Part shown: positions 1 through 9,267 of the stretch, in pieces | How the letters are laid out: each line of letters begins with the position of its first letter | Position numbering within the stretch: the stretch's first letter is position 1 | Assembly: GCA_049840435.1 (NCBI GenBank) | Contig: JASGKY010000002.1 | Location: 1-64,000, forward strand | Direction of reading: 5' to 3' | DNA from: JADLHS01 sp049840435 | GTDB taxonomy: Bacteria > Verrucomicrobiota > Verrucomicrobiia > Limisphaerales > JADLHS01 | DNA: 64,000 nucleotides | Notes under the pieces: generated by a model | Databases searched by the model: none | The model's input: only the letters and a program-made list of their open reading frames with translations | What the model was told of the DNA's origin: nothing | Translations under genes and position numbers: made by a program

Positions 1-361
1 CGGTCATAAGATTCAGCGGCAGCGACACCACACTGATGATGATCGCGCCCAACACCGCCCAGCCAAAGCCTTCAATGGCAAAGTGCAGTCCGAACACGCT
101 CATCATCGCTTTCACGAGGTAAAGCAGACAGGCGTTGATGACAATCATGAACAACCCCAGCGTAAAGATCAGCAACGGCAGGGCGAGCAACAACATCAAC
201 GGCCGAATAAAAGCATTCAAAACTCCGAGCAACAACGAAGCGACAAACACCTCCACCACCCCCTGACACTCCAGATGCGGGCGCAACGCAATCACTGCCA
301 CCAACACAGCAAACGTGTTGATGAGCCAGCTTTTGATGAACTTTTTCAAACTGGGATTCAT
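1..361 (-). CDS. Holin superfamily IV / YvlD-like 4-TM membrane protein (partial)
   Basis: This gene runs off the left edge of the window, so its C-terminus is missing. The visible part (about 120 residues) begins MNPSLKKFIKSW and contains the segments LLLGVLNAFIRPL and FTLGLFMIVINACLLYLV, followed by GFGWAVLGAIIISVVSL. That pattern of three to four hydrophobic helices is typical of the small membrane family annotated as phage holin family protein or YvlD. The start at 361 is preferred over an in-frame ATG at 370 because a GGCAGGA ribosome site lies 9 bases before it. It lies 85 bases downstream of the SxtJ-like gene on the same strand and may share its transcript. The holin label reflects family membership only; no lysis or prophage genes are nearby. 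Confidence 0.75.
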   Translation of the reverse strand, partial: MNPSLKKFIKSWLINTFAVLVAVIALRPHLECQGVVEVFVASLLLGVLNAFIRPLMLLLALPLLIFTLGLFMIVINACLLYLVKAMMSVFGLHFAIEGFGWAVLGAIIISVVSLPLNLMT

Positions 362-446
362 TTCGGCCATCCTGCCGTGGAAAGATGGGGCAGGAAATTG
401 GTGAACACAAGCGACAATCCCCAAGAGCCATCCGCAACCTCAGGAA

Positions 447-866
447 TTAGAACTGACGCTCATAATCTGACGCGTTCCTCGGCTTCGAGACGCGGGGCAG
501 CCAGTAAGATTTCGCCGCCCGATCTATTTTGAGGCTCAAAAAATCTTTACCCGCTAATCGAGCGAGCAAGCCCATCGGCGTGATGACCAGCAGGAACAAC
601 AGAATCAGGATCACGTGTGCCATCACGAACCCCAGCACAAACGCAACGCTCATCCACGCGATGTAAACCCACTTCAACACACGCGGCAAAATCCCGCCCA
701 AGACCATCAATACGCCACCTGGCCAGGCAAAATACGGCGTCCGACTTGGGTGCCGCCAGAGAAACAACAGACCGATCGCAACAAAGACGCCCCCCACCAC
801 GAGCCCAAACTTCCGCAGATCACAGTCACTCGTCTTCAGTTGCTTGATGTCCTCGCGAATATTCAT
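447..866 (-). CDS. SxtJ-like membrane protein
   Basis: The 139-residue product has a short charged N-terminus, two hydrophobic segments at about residues 21-36 and 48-62, and a strongly hydrophobic stretch at about 66-105, ending in a basic soluble tail. This matches the SxtJ family of small membrane proteins, which are regularly encoded beside NodU/CmcH-type carbamoyltransferases, as in saxitoxin clusters. Here it starts only 3 bases after the carbamoyltransferase stop codon, so the two are almost certainly co-translated. The biochemical role of SxtJ is not established; a membrane partner for the carbamoyltransferase is an inference from conserved neighbourhood. No SxtK-like short gene was seen in the 85 bases that follow. 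Confidence 0.75.
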   Translation of the reverse strand: MNIREDIKQLKTSDCDLRKFGLVVGGVFVAIGLLFLWRHPSRTPYFAWPGGVLMVLGGILPRVLKWVYIAWMSVAFVLGFVMAHVILILLFLLVITPMGLLARLAGKDFLSLKIDRAAKSYWLPRVSKPRNASDYERQF

Positions 867-869
867 GGC

Positions 870-2720
870 TCAGTCCAATTCAAACTCCTTCAGCCAATTG
901 ATATCCTTGTCGAGCGGCTTCTGGTTCTTCTTCTCCAGCAGAAAATTGCCGACCAACAGGTAGTCCATGTTCGTCCGCATGAAGCAGAGATAGGCGTGCT
1001 CTGGCGTACCAACGATCGGTTCGCCGCGAACGTTGAACGACGTATTGATGATCACCGGACAGCCGTATTTCTCGTCGAACTTCCGGATCATCCGGTAATA
1101 CATTGGTGAATGATCTTCCGTCACGGTCTGCACGCGCGCCGAGTAGTCCACGTGGGTCACGGCAGGAATCGTCGAGCGGATGGCGAGCAACTTCTCCAAA
1201 CCAAATCGCTTCTGCTCTTCGGCCGTCATCTCACGTTGGCGTGCTTTTGCCACCGGTGCGACCAGCAGCATATAGGGACTTTCCTCGCTTAGATCAAACC
1301 ACTCAGCAGCTTTCTCGCGCAACACGCTCGGCGCGAACGGGCGGAAGCTTTCGCGGAACTTGATCTTGAGGTTCATCACCTCCTGCATCTTGGACGACTG
1401 CGCGGCGCCAATGATGCTGCGCCCGCCAAGCGCGCGCGGACCGAATTCCATCCGCCCGTAAAACCAGCCGATGACTTTCTCCGCTTTAATTAGGTCTGCG
1501 ATCTTCTCCGGCAATTCGGCGTCGCTCAACTCCGTGAAGGGAATGCGGTTCTTCGTGAGATAGGCGTGGATTTCGTCGCGAGAAAAATCCGGGCCGAGAT
1601 ACGAACCGCGTTGCGAATCATGCACGCCGTCCGCTTCGCGCTCGTTGCCGAGGACTTGATGCCACGCAAACAACGCCGCTCCGAGGGCGCCCCCCGCATC
1701 GCCGGCGGCAGGCTGAATCCAAATGCTGTCGAAGATTTTCTCGCGAAGAATCTTCCCGTTTGCAACGCAGTTCAGTGCTACGCCCCCGGCCAGCACGAGA
1801 TTCTTCATACCAGTCTCCCGTCTGACATGTTTGGCCATCCGAAACATGATTTCCTCCGTCACATCCTGAATCGAACGAGCGAGGTCCATGTCGTGTTGCG
1901 TGAGTTTAGATTCCGGCTTGCGCGGCGGACGGCCGAACAGCTTGGTGAATTTCCCGTTCGTCATCGTCAATCCAACGCCGTAATTGAAATACTTCATGTT
2001 GAGACGGAACGAACCGTCCTCTTTGAGATCAATCAACTCACGCAAAATGACATCCAGGTATTTCGGTTCGCCATAGGGCGCGAGGCCCATGAGCTTGTAT
2101 TCACCGGAATTGACGCGAAAACCTGTGAAGTAAGTAAATGCCGAGTAGAGCAGCCCGAGCGAATGCGGAAAGTGCAACTCGCCCAGCATCTCGATTTTGT
2201 TGCCGACTCCTTTGCCATAGCTTGTGGTTGTCCATTCGCCCACGCCATCCACCGTGAGAAAAGCCGCTTCCGGATATGGAGACGGAAAGAACGCCGAGGC
2301 CGCGTGCGACTCGTGGTGTTCCGGGAAAAGAATTTTCCCTGCGAAGCCCGGCAGCTCGTCCTGAATGAGCGTCTTCATCCAGATGCGCTCGCGAATCCAG
2401 AGCGGGATTGCCATCAGAAAGGTCTTCAGCCCGCTCGGGGCGTAGGCTAGATAGCTGTGGAGGATACGATCGAATTTGACGAACGGTTTCTCGTAGAACG
2501 CCACGTAGTCCACCTGCGCCAGCGAGAGGCCGCCTTCTCGCAGGCAATACTCGACGGCATTTTGGGGGAACGCCGCGTCGTGTTTCTTGCGCGTGAACCG
2601 TTCCTCCTGCGCGGCAGCGATGATCCGACCATCCCGCACCAGACACGCCGCGCTGTCGTGATAAAACGCAGAGAGACCGAGGATATTGATGCTGGCGGCG
2701 GGCTGCTTGGTTGCGGTCAC
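870..2720 (-). CDS. Carbamoyltransferase, NodU/CmcH/SxtI family
   Basis: The 616-residue enzyme should transfer a carbamoyl group from carbamoyl phosphate, through carbamoyl-adenylate, to a hydroxyl of a small molecule or sugar. The N-terminal ASKHA-fold domain opens with ILGLSAFYHDSAAC (about residues 13-26) and has the metal/adenylate-site histidines in HHESHAASAFF (H135, H136, H139). GGVALNCVANGK closes this half. The C-terminal domain shows FGPRALGGRSI near residue 425, the signature of the carbamoyltransferase C-terminal domain. Length fits the family norm of about 600. It leads a minus-strand group with the SxtJ-like gene. The substrate cannot be read from sequence; cell-surface polysaccharide or a secondary metabolite are both possible. 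No biosynthetic cluster is visible here. Confidence 0.9.
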   Translation of the reverse strand: MTATKQPAASINILGLSAFYHDSAACLVRDGRIIAAAQEERFTRKKHDAAFPQNAVEYCLREGGLSLAQVDYVAFYEKPFVKFDRILHSYLAYAPSGLKTFLMAIPLWIRERIWMKTLIQDELPGFAGKILFPEHHESHAASAFFPSPYPEAAFLTVDGVGEWTTTSYGKGVGNKIEMLGELHFPHSLGLLYSAFTYFTGFRVNSGEYKLMGLAPYGEPKYLDVILRELIDLKEDGSFRLNMKYFNYGVGLTMTNGKFTKLFGRPPRKPESKLTQHDMDLARSIQDVTEEIMFRMAKHVRRETGMKNLVLAGGVALNCVANGKILREKIFDSIWIQPAAGDAGGALGAALFAWHQVLGNEREADGVHDSQRGSYLGPDFSRDEIHAYLTKNRIPFTELSDAELPEKIADLIKAEKVIGWFYGRMEFGPRALGGRSIIGAAQSSKMQEVMNLKIKFRESFRPFAPSVLREKAAEWFDLSEESPYMLLVAPVAKARQREMTAEEQKRFGLEKLLAIRSTIPAVTHVDYSARVQTVTEDHSPMYYRMIRKFDEKYGCPVIINTSFNVRGEPIVGTPEHAYLCFMRTNMDYLLVGNFLLEKKNQKPLDKDINWLKEFELD

Positions 2721-2882
2721 TGAAATGAGTATGCCCAGATTGAAACAAGAGCGTTTCGACGCAGCAATGCATTTTAATGATGCGACGGAAAAGTTGTTCC
2801 TATTGCCGCAGGGCTGGAATTAGCATTGACCGCCTTTGCGCGGGGTGTTACGCAAGAAGACAGTCATCAGGAAAGGCTCTTC

Positions 2883-5800
2883 ATGAAAATATCTCGCCTC
2901 GGTTTTTGCGTGGCATGCCTGGTCGCCCTTGCCACCAACAGTAACGCACAATTCACCAACTCTTTGCCTGGCCGGGTCATTGCGAAGATGTTGCCGGACT
3001 ATTTGCGGCCGCGGGTTTACGCCTTAAACAAGGCCAATGGCAGCACTCCCGGAACAGTGCTCGCCTTAAATCCCACCAACGGCGCAACGCTCAATGAAAT
3101 TTCCGTCAACCTGAACCCGACCGACATGGCGATCTCGCCGGCCGGCGACACGATGTACGTAATTCATGCGGGCAGCCGGACGATCGCCAGGATCAATCTG
3201 GATACGTTCAGTCTGGTGGACGAAAAAACCATCGTAACGCCGAACACCTACAGCACCGCCAACCCTTTATATGTGGTCGCCCAACAGGCGGGCCTGCTTT
3301 TTTACACCGATGGAGCGTGGGGACCGGGAATCTATGCTTTCGACTACGCTGCCGGAACGAACAAGTTTGTTTTGGATACGGGCGGCAACCAAAGCATTGG
3401 GGCCGGTGGGATGGTCCTGAACCGCAGTGGAAATCTTCTGTACACCTGGCAGCAATATGGCTGGAGCGCCGGCTACGCCAATTCGTCCATCGCCCCGTTT
3501 ACGGTCGCAGCAGACCAGACCTTGACCGCGCTGCCGATTGGCCCGTCACAAAGCCGCGATCCGCTGGACACCCCCATCTTCCTGGACGCCGCCGAAACAC
3601 GCGTGTTCAACAAGCTGCAGATGGTTGCGGCCACCAACGTGTCCGTGCTGCTCTCGCAATTTACGGAAAACATCTATGCCATTTCGTTTGATGGCTCGTT
3701 AGCGTTTGGGCCCACCAAGGTCTTCAATGCCGGCAACGGCATTGCCCTCACGAATTTCACAGCGTCCACCACAGTGCAAACGCTCTCGGGCGACCAAAAA
3801 CGATTGTTCCGTTACCTGACTTCAGGCAGCCAGTTGGTCGTTTACGACATGGCGGCAGTAGCGCCGGTCAGCGGCCCGAATATCACGCCCTCGCCAGCCG
3901 ACGGTGCGGTTGTGGGGCTGCCGCCAACGAATCTGCTGTGGAGCGTCTCGCCCATCGCGCTCGCCTACGATGTTTATTACGGCACGAATCAGGCGCAGGT
4001 CGCCGCGGCGAGTCAGGCATCAGCACTTTATCTCGGTCGCGTAACTGTGCCCGGCAAGGCGCTCGCGCAACCGCCCGCGGCCGGGAGCACCAATTACTGG
4101 CGCGTGGATGTGGTTGGGTTCAGCACCACAAACACCGGCCCGACCTGGTCGTTCATTGTTTCGCCATTGGCCGTCACCCCGACGGCGATCAACGTTGGCG
4201 CAATCGCTGGCTTCAATCCGAGTTCCATCAGTATCACGCTTACCAGCGCCATCCCGCGGGCCTGGTCCGCCGCCGTTACGGGCGCAAACTGGCTGTCACT
4301 CTCGGCGCTCAGTGGAACATCGCCAGCCACGATCAACGCAAGTTTCACCACCGCCGCCCTCGCCGCCGGGACCTATACCAACCTGATTGAAATCACCGTT
4401 GGCGCGTTGAAAGTGCCGGTGCCGGTAACGCTTGATGTGAAACCGCTGAACATCACTAAAATGGCGACCGATTATCAACGCCCTTACATCTACGCGTTGC
4501 AAGCGCCGGCAAACTCCGGACAGAACGGCCAGTTGCTCTTCATCAACACCAGCACCGGCAACATCGACAAGACGCTCCCCATCGGCATCAACCCGGTTGA
4601 CCTCACCATCCACTACGGGGAAGGCCGGCTGTATATCGCCAGTTGGACCGAAAACTCCACGTATGTGGTAGATCTCATTACTCAAACGCTATTGCCCCCG
4701 CTCCATCTCGGAACCGATGTTTACAAGATCAACGCTGGCAAACCGGGACAACTCATGATTGAAGGCATGGACCAGTGGATTACTGGTTCGCTCATCAACA
4801 CTTCCAACGGAACGACAATTGTCTCGACCGGATTTCGCGAAGGGGATGGCGAGTTCGATCCAACCGGACGCTTCTATTATCACTGCGACAATAACATCTC
4901 AGGGGCAGGCGTCGGCAAATATGACCTGAGCACCAATACGTTCACCTCGGTGGCGGGGGCGGGCGGACACGCCTACTACGGCTCGCGCAATCTTCTCATG
5001 GCTCCGGACGGCACCCGGCTGTTTTGGACCGGCGCAGTCTATGACGCCAACCTCAATGAACTGGCCTATCTCAGCGACGAAATCTATGCCACCACCGCCC
5101 ACGGCGACCTCGCGCTGAGCAGCACCAAGGTCATCAACCCCAGCAACGGGCAAACACTTTACACCTGGCCGTTCACCACCACCGTGCTCGCCGTCTCGGG
5201 CGATCAACAAAAAGTTTTCCTGTTCAACACCACCACAAAATTGCTGACGAGCATTCCCATGAGTGCGATCGCGTCAGTGCCCGGGCCAGGCTTGAATCCA
5301 ACCCCCGCCAACGGCTCCGTGGTCAACCCGCCACTGGCACAAGTGAGCTGGACCGCCAGCCCAGCCGCCTTGAGCTATCGAGTGTTCTTCGGCACAAATC
5401 AATCCGCCGTGACCTCAGCCACCACGAACTCGGTGCTTTATCTCGGCAATACCACGACCACCGCGTTTGCCTTACCCGCGCCGATCACGCCGGGCGTGAC
5501 GTATTATTGGCGAGTGGACTCCGTGGGCTTCTCCAGCGTGACCACCGGCACCGTCTGGAATTTTACCGCATCCCCGGTAAGTCTGACGCCGCAGACTCTT
5601 TCCTACAAAGGCGTCGTCGGACTCCCAATTCTGCCACAGGCCATCACCATCAGCGCGCCCACCCCGACCGCTTGGACTCTCAGTGCGGCACAATCCTGGC
5701 TGACGTTGTCGGCGACCAGCGGCACCACGCCGGCAAACGTGACGCTGAATTTTGCCACCACCAACCTGGCCGTCGGCTATTACACCAATCAACTTACACT

Positions 5801-8800
5801 CGTCGCCAACGGCATCACCCAGCAATTGCCCGTCGTAGTGCAACTCTTCAATCTGAACGCCACCAAGATGGCGGTGGACCCGAATCGTAACATGATTTAT
5901 GTCCTGCATCCCGGCAGCGGCACATTTGACGATGCCTTCGTGCTTTTCCTCAACACCACCAACGGTGTCGTAGAAAAAGTCCTGCCGATCGGCGCGAACC
6001 CGACCGACCTGACCGTTCACCCCCGCGAAGACCGGCTGTATGTCTCCAACTGGCAACGCAACTCCACGCGCGTCGTGGACCTCGTCACCCGCACCGAGCT
6101 GCCGGCGCTGACGCTGGGGACCGACGTTTACAAAATCAACGCCGGGCTGAACGGTCGCATCATCTACGAGCAACAGGATCAATGGATCAACATGTATCTC
6201 GTCAATTCCGCCACCGGCAGCAACATCACCACCGGCTTCGTGCGGGAAGGCGACGGCGAGAGCGATCCCAGCGGCCGGTTCTATTATCACGTGGACAACA
6301 ACAGTTCCGGCGCAGCCATCTACAAGTATGACATGATCGGCGACACGTTTGCCTCCGTCGCCTCGGCAGGCAAACACAACGGCTACGGCTCGCGCAATCT
6401 GGTCATGAGCCTCGACGGTTCGCGGCTGTTCTGGACCACGGCCATGTATGACGCCAACCTCGTGGACTTCGGCGTGATCGGTGGCGAGATTTATGGCTGC
6501 TCTACCAACGGCTCGATCGCCTTTGCCAGCACGGTCGCCTACGACACCGCCACCAAGCTCGTCGTTTACAACCTGCCCGTCAGCACCACCGTGATGGCGG
6601 TGGATCGGCTCGACCAAAAATTGTGGTATTTCAACAGTTCCACCGCGCAGATTCAGAGCCTCGCCATGGCCACGATTCGCGCGCCTTCCATCACCACACA
6701 ACCAGTCGGGGTGAGCGTTCCCATCAACGGCAATGTCAATCTCACCATCACCGCCAAGGGCATCGCGCCGTTGAGTTATCAATGGACGATGGCCGGCACG
6801 AACCTGCCGGGCGCGACCAACTACTTCCTCGCGATGAACGGCATTCAACCATCGCAAGACGCTGATTATCGCGTTGTTGTCAGCAATCCCTTTGGAGCGG
6901 TCACCAGCAGCGTTGCGCACGTAACTGTGATCGTGCCGCCAGCCATCACCGCCAGCCCGGCCTCAACCAATGTGGCGGCGGGGCAAAGCTTCACGCTGAC
7001 CGTGGCTGCCAGTGGCACCGCGCCACTGAGTTATCGGTGGATGCTGGAAGGCGTCACGATCGCTGGGGCCACCACGACAAACCTGACCATCACAAACGCC
7101 CAACTGGCTAACGAAGGCATCTATCGCGTCATCGTCACCAACATCGCCGGAGCTGCGACCAGTTCCGTCGCCCTCCTACGCATCCTGCCAGCAATGCCGG
7201 CAATCACAGCGCAGCCGGCTTCCCTGACTGTCGGAGCATCGTCTAATGCCAGCTTCAGCGTTTCGGCCCAAGGCAGCCAGCCCATGAGTTACCAATGGCG
7301 CTTCAACGGCCAGTTCATCCCCGGAGCACTCGCGGCGACATATTCCCTGACTAACGTCCAGGCAATGAGCGCCGGTGGCTACACCGTCGTGGTATCCAAT
7401 GGTTTTGGCAGCATCACCAGCGCCGTAGCCATTTTGACCGTCATCCCCACCCTACCCTATTTCGTCACTCAGCCGGTGGGTTACACCAATGCAGCGGGAA
7501 CAAACTTCACACTTACTTCCCTTGCGCGCGGCTCTGAACCCATCGCCTACCAGTGGCAGCAGAATGGAACGAATCTCGCCGGCGTCACGCTCACTTCGAT
7601 GAGTGTCACCAATACGAAATTAAGCGACAGCGGTGTTTACACCGTGCTGGCTTCCAATATCGCCGGAACCTTCCTCAGCGCCGCTGCGAATGTTGCCATC
7701 ACCGCTGCGCCGCCGGTGTTCGTCGAGCAACCACTCACCACCACTTGGCTCGTTGGGAGCAGCAATGTTGTGAATAGTCGCGCCACCGGTAGCACACCGC
7801 TCAGTTACCGCTGGTACTATCAAAGCGCCTTGGTGCTCAACCAGACCAACCGCCAATTCCTCGTCAACCCAGTCACCTTGGCGGCAGCAGGAACTTATTT
7901 CGCCGTGGCTTCAAATCAATTCGGCATGGCGACCAGCACGGTTGCGACCATCACCGTCAATCAGACTCCTTTGCTTGCCTCAGGATTATCCAATCTGGTG
8001 GTCAGTGCGGGCAGCAGTGTGCTGCTGACGGTCAGCAGCACTGGTAGTCCGCCGCCCACCTTTACCTGGCAATTCAATGGCCTGACCATTCCTGGCGAGA
8101 CTGGCAGCTCGCTCCTGCTCACAAATTTGCAGCCTGCCCAGTCAGGCTTCTACCGGCTCACCGCAGCCAATGCCAATGGCAGTGTCTCCACCACCAGCCG
8201 GGTCAGTGTGCTGGGTCCGCTCGGCCGCGTACTTGCCTGGGGTGACAATTCTGGCGCTCAGACCAACGTGCCGCCGAATGGGAACGACCTCGTGGCCGTG
8301 GCGGGCGGGGACTATCATTCCGTCGCCTTGCGGAGCAACGGAACACTCGTCGCCTGGGGTTACAACGGTGATGGCCAAACTACAGTCCCGACCAGTTCCT
8401 TGCGCTTTGTCGCCGTGGCTGCAGGCGCTTCCCACAATCTCGCACTTGCCGAAAATGGCAGTGTGATCGCCTGGGGGCGTAATGATTTCGGGCAACGAAC
8501 TGTGCCCGCCGCCGCCAGCAACAACGTTCTCGCCATCGCCGCCGGCGACGCTCATAGTCTCGCACTCTTGCAACCCGGCACCGTCACTGGTTGGGGGGAT
8601 AACTCTTTTGCCCAGGTCAGTGGGGGGAACGGATTGACTAGTGTCCGCGCGATTGCCGCCGGACGCATTCATAGCCTCGCGTTACGAAATAACGGCACGG
8701 TCACCGGTTGGGGTTACAACGGTTACGGACAAACTTCACCACCAGCAACGCTAACCAACGCGAGCGCCATCGCCGCCGGCTATCTGCACAGCGTGGCGTT

Positions 8801-9221
8801 ATGCTCCAACGGCACGGTGGTGGTTTGGGGCGACAACACCTACGGCCAGACCAATGTCCCGGTCAGTGTCAGCAATGCCGTTGCGATTGCCGCCGGTGAT
8901 TTCCACACCCTGGCCCGGCTGGCGGATGGCTCCATCATCGGTTGGGGCAACAATGATTACGGCCAGACGACCACGCCAAATCTCACGAGCAACTCCATTG
9001 CGATTGCTTCGGGTTATTACCACGGACTCGCGCTCGTGCCGACGCCGATATTGTGGCTCACCAAGTCCGCTAACAAAATGGTGATCAACTGGAGCACCCC
9101 CGGCACGCTCCAGTGGGCCAACGCTCCCACCGGCCCCTTCTTTGATATCATCGGCCCGACTGGCTGCTACACGAACAACGATCTGGCCGCCCCGGCCAAG
9201 TTCTTCCGTTTGCGACAATAA
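2883..9221 (+). CDS. Giant secreted mosaic protein: beta-propeller, BACON-like, Ig-like and RCC1 repeats
   Basis: This 2112-residue protein has a signal peptide (MKISRLGFCVACLVALATNS, cleavage near NAQ) and no catalytic motif that I recognise. Three YVTN/NHL-like propeller blocks (about residues 30-335, 540-815 and 1000-1240) repeat the phrases INPVDLTIH/ANPTDLTVH and GTDVYKINAG. Between them lie fibronectin-like segments (TNYWRVDVVGFS) and BACON-like domains (WLSLSALSGTSPA). About six Ig-like domains follow (about 1265-1778, phrase LSYQW...G.Y.VVVSN), then seven RCC1-type repeats (about 1779-2050, AWGDN/GWGYN..GQT). The end, AAPAKFFRLRQ, resembles C-termini of other secreted proteins of this group. 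ATG 2883 is chosen because AGGAAAGG precedes it and the signal peptide begins there; an upstream in-frame start at 2826 lacks both. Adhesion or extracellular binding is an inference. Confidence 0.85.
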   Translation: MKISRLGFCVACLVALATNSNAQFTNSLPGRVIAKMLPDYLRPRVYALNKANGSTPGTVLALNPTNGATLNEISVNLNPTDMAISPAGDTMYVIHAGSRTIARINLDTFSLVDEKTIVTPNTYSTANPLYVVAQQAGLLFYTDGAWGPGIYAFDYAAGTNKFVLDTGGNQSIGAGGMVLNRSGNLLYTWQQYGWSAGYANSSIAPFTVAADQTLTALPIGPSQSRDPLDTPIFLDAAETRVFNKLQMVAATNVSVLLSQFTENIYAISFDGSLAFGPTKVFNAGNGIALTNFTASTTVQTLSGDQKRLFRYLTSGSQLVVYDMAAVAPVSGPNITPSPADGAVVGLPPTNLLWSVSPIALAYDVYYGTNQAQVAAASQASALYLGRVTVPGKALAQPPAAGSTNYWRVDVVGFSTTNTGPTWSFIVSPLAVTPTAINVGAIAGFNPSSISITLTSAIPRAWSAAVTGANWLSLSALSGTSPATINASFTTAALAAGTYTNLIEITVGALKVPVPVTLDVKPLNITKMATDYQRPYIYALQAPANSGQNGQLLFINTSTGNIDKTLPIGINPVDLTIHYGEGRLYIASWTENSTYVVDLITQTLLPPLHLGTDVYKINAGKPGQLMIEGMDQWITGSLINTSNGTTIVSTGFREGDGEFDPTGRFYYHCDNNISGAGVGKYDLSTNTFTSVAGAGGHAYYGSRNLLMAPDGTRLFWTGAVYDANLNELAYLSDEIYATTAHGDLALSSTKVINPSNGQTLYTWPFTTTVLAVSGDQQKVFLFNTTTKLLTSIPMSAIASVPGPGLNPTPANGSVVNPPLAQVSWTASPAALSYRVFFGTNQSAVTSATTNSVLYLGNTTTTAFALPAPITPGVTYYWRVDSVGFSSVTTGTVWNFTASPVSLTPQTLSYKGVVGLPILPQAITISAPTPTAWTLSAAQSWLTLSATSGTTPANVTLNFATTNLAVGYYTNQLTLVANGITQQLPVVVQLFNLNATKMAVDPNRNMIYVLHPGSGTFDDAFVLFLNTTNGVVEKVLPIGANPTDLTVHPREDRLYVSNWQRNSTRVVDLVTRTELPALTLGTDVYKINAGLNGRIIYEQQDQWINMYLVNSATGSNITTGFVREGDGESDPSGRFYYHVDNNSSGAAIYKYDMIGDTFASVASAGKHNGYGSRNLVMSLDGSRLFWTTAMYDANLVDFGVIGGEIYGCSTNGSIAFASTVAYDTATKLVVYNLPVSTTVMAVDRLDQKLWYFNSSTAQIQSLAMATIRAPSITTQPVGVSVPINGNVNLTITAKGIAPLSYQWTMAGTNLPGATNYFLAMNGIQPSQDADYRVVVSNPFGAVTSSVAHVTVIVPPAITASPASTNVAAGQSFTLTVAASGTAPLSYRWMLEGVTIAGATTTNLTITNAQLANEGIYRVIVTNIAGAATSSVALLRILPAMPAITAQPASLTVGASSNASFSVSAQGSQPMSYQWRFNGQFIPGALAATYSLTNVQAMSAGGYTVVVSNGFGSITSAVAILTVIPTLPYFVTQPVGYTNAAGTNFTLTSLARGSEPIAYQWQQNGTNLAGVTLTSMSVTNTKLSDSGVYTVLASNIAGTFLSAAANVAITAAPPVFVEQPLTTTWLVGSSNVVNSRATGSTPLSYRWYYQSALVLNQTNRQFLVNPVTLAAAGTYFAVASNQFGMATSTVATITVNQTPLLASGLSNLVVSAGSSVLLTVSSTGSPPPTFTWQFNGLTIPGETGSSLLLTNLQPAQSGFYRLTAANANGSVSTTSRVSVLGPLGRVLAWGDNSGAQTNVPPNGNDLVAVAGGDYHSVALRSNGTLVAWGYNGDGQTTVPTSSLRFVAVAAGASHNLALAENGSVIAWGRNDFGQRTVPAAASNNVLAIAAGDAHSLALLQPGTVTGWGDNSFAQVSGGNGLTSVRAIAAGRIHSLALRNNGTVTGWGYNGYGQTSPPATLTNASAIAAGYLHSVALCSNGTVVVWGDNTYGQTNVPVSVSNAVAIAAGDFHTLARLADGSIIGWGNNDYGQTTTPNLTSNSIAIASGYYHGLALVPTPILWLTKSANKMVINWSTPGTLQWANAPTGPFFDIIGPTGCYTNNDLAAPAKFFRLRQ

Positions 9222-9224
9222 AAA

Positions 9225-9248
9225 ATCCCCACCATAAGCGATGGGGAT
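9225..9248. terminator. Bidirectional hairpin terminator
   Basis: The stem ATCCCCA (9225-9231) pairs with TGGGGAT (9242-9248) around a 10-base loop. It lies between two convergent stop codons (9221 plus strand, 9268 minus strand). An A-run precedes the stem and serves as a T-run for the minus strand; GAAAAAG follows it. Confidence 0.75.
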
Positions 9249-9267
9249 CTGAAAAAGAACGTTGCGC

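Noticed and set aside
1566..2450. 294-codon plus-strand frame
   Set aside because: Antisense shadow of the carbamoyltransferase.
5472..6920. 482-codon minus-strand frame opposite the giant secreted gene
   Set aside because: It is antisense to a clearly coding repeat region; its own sequence has no domain and its repeats mirror those of the plus strand.
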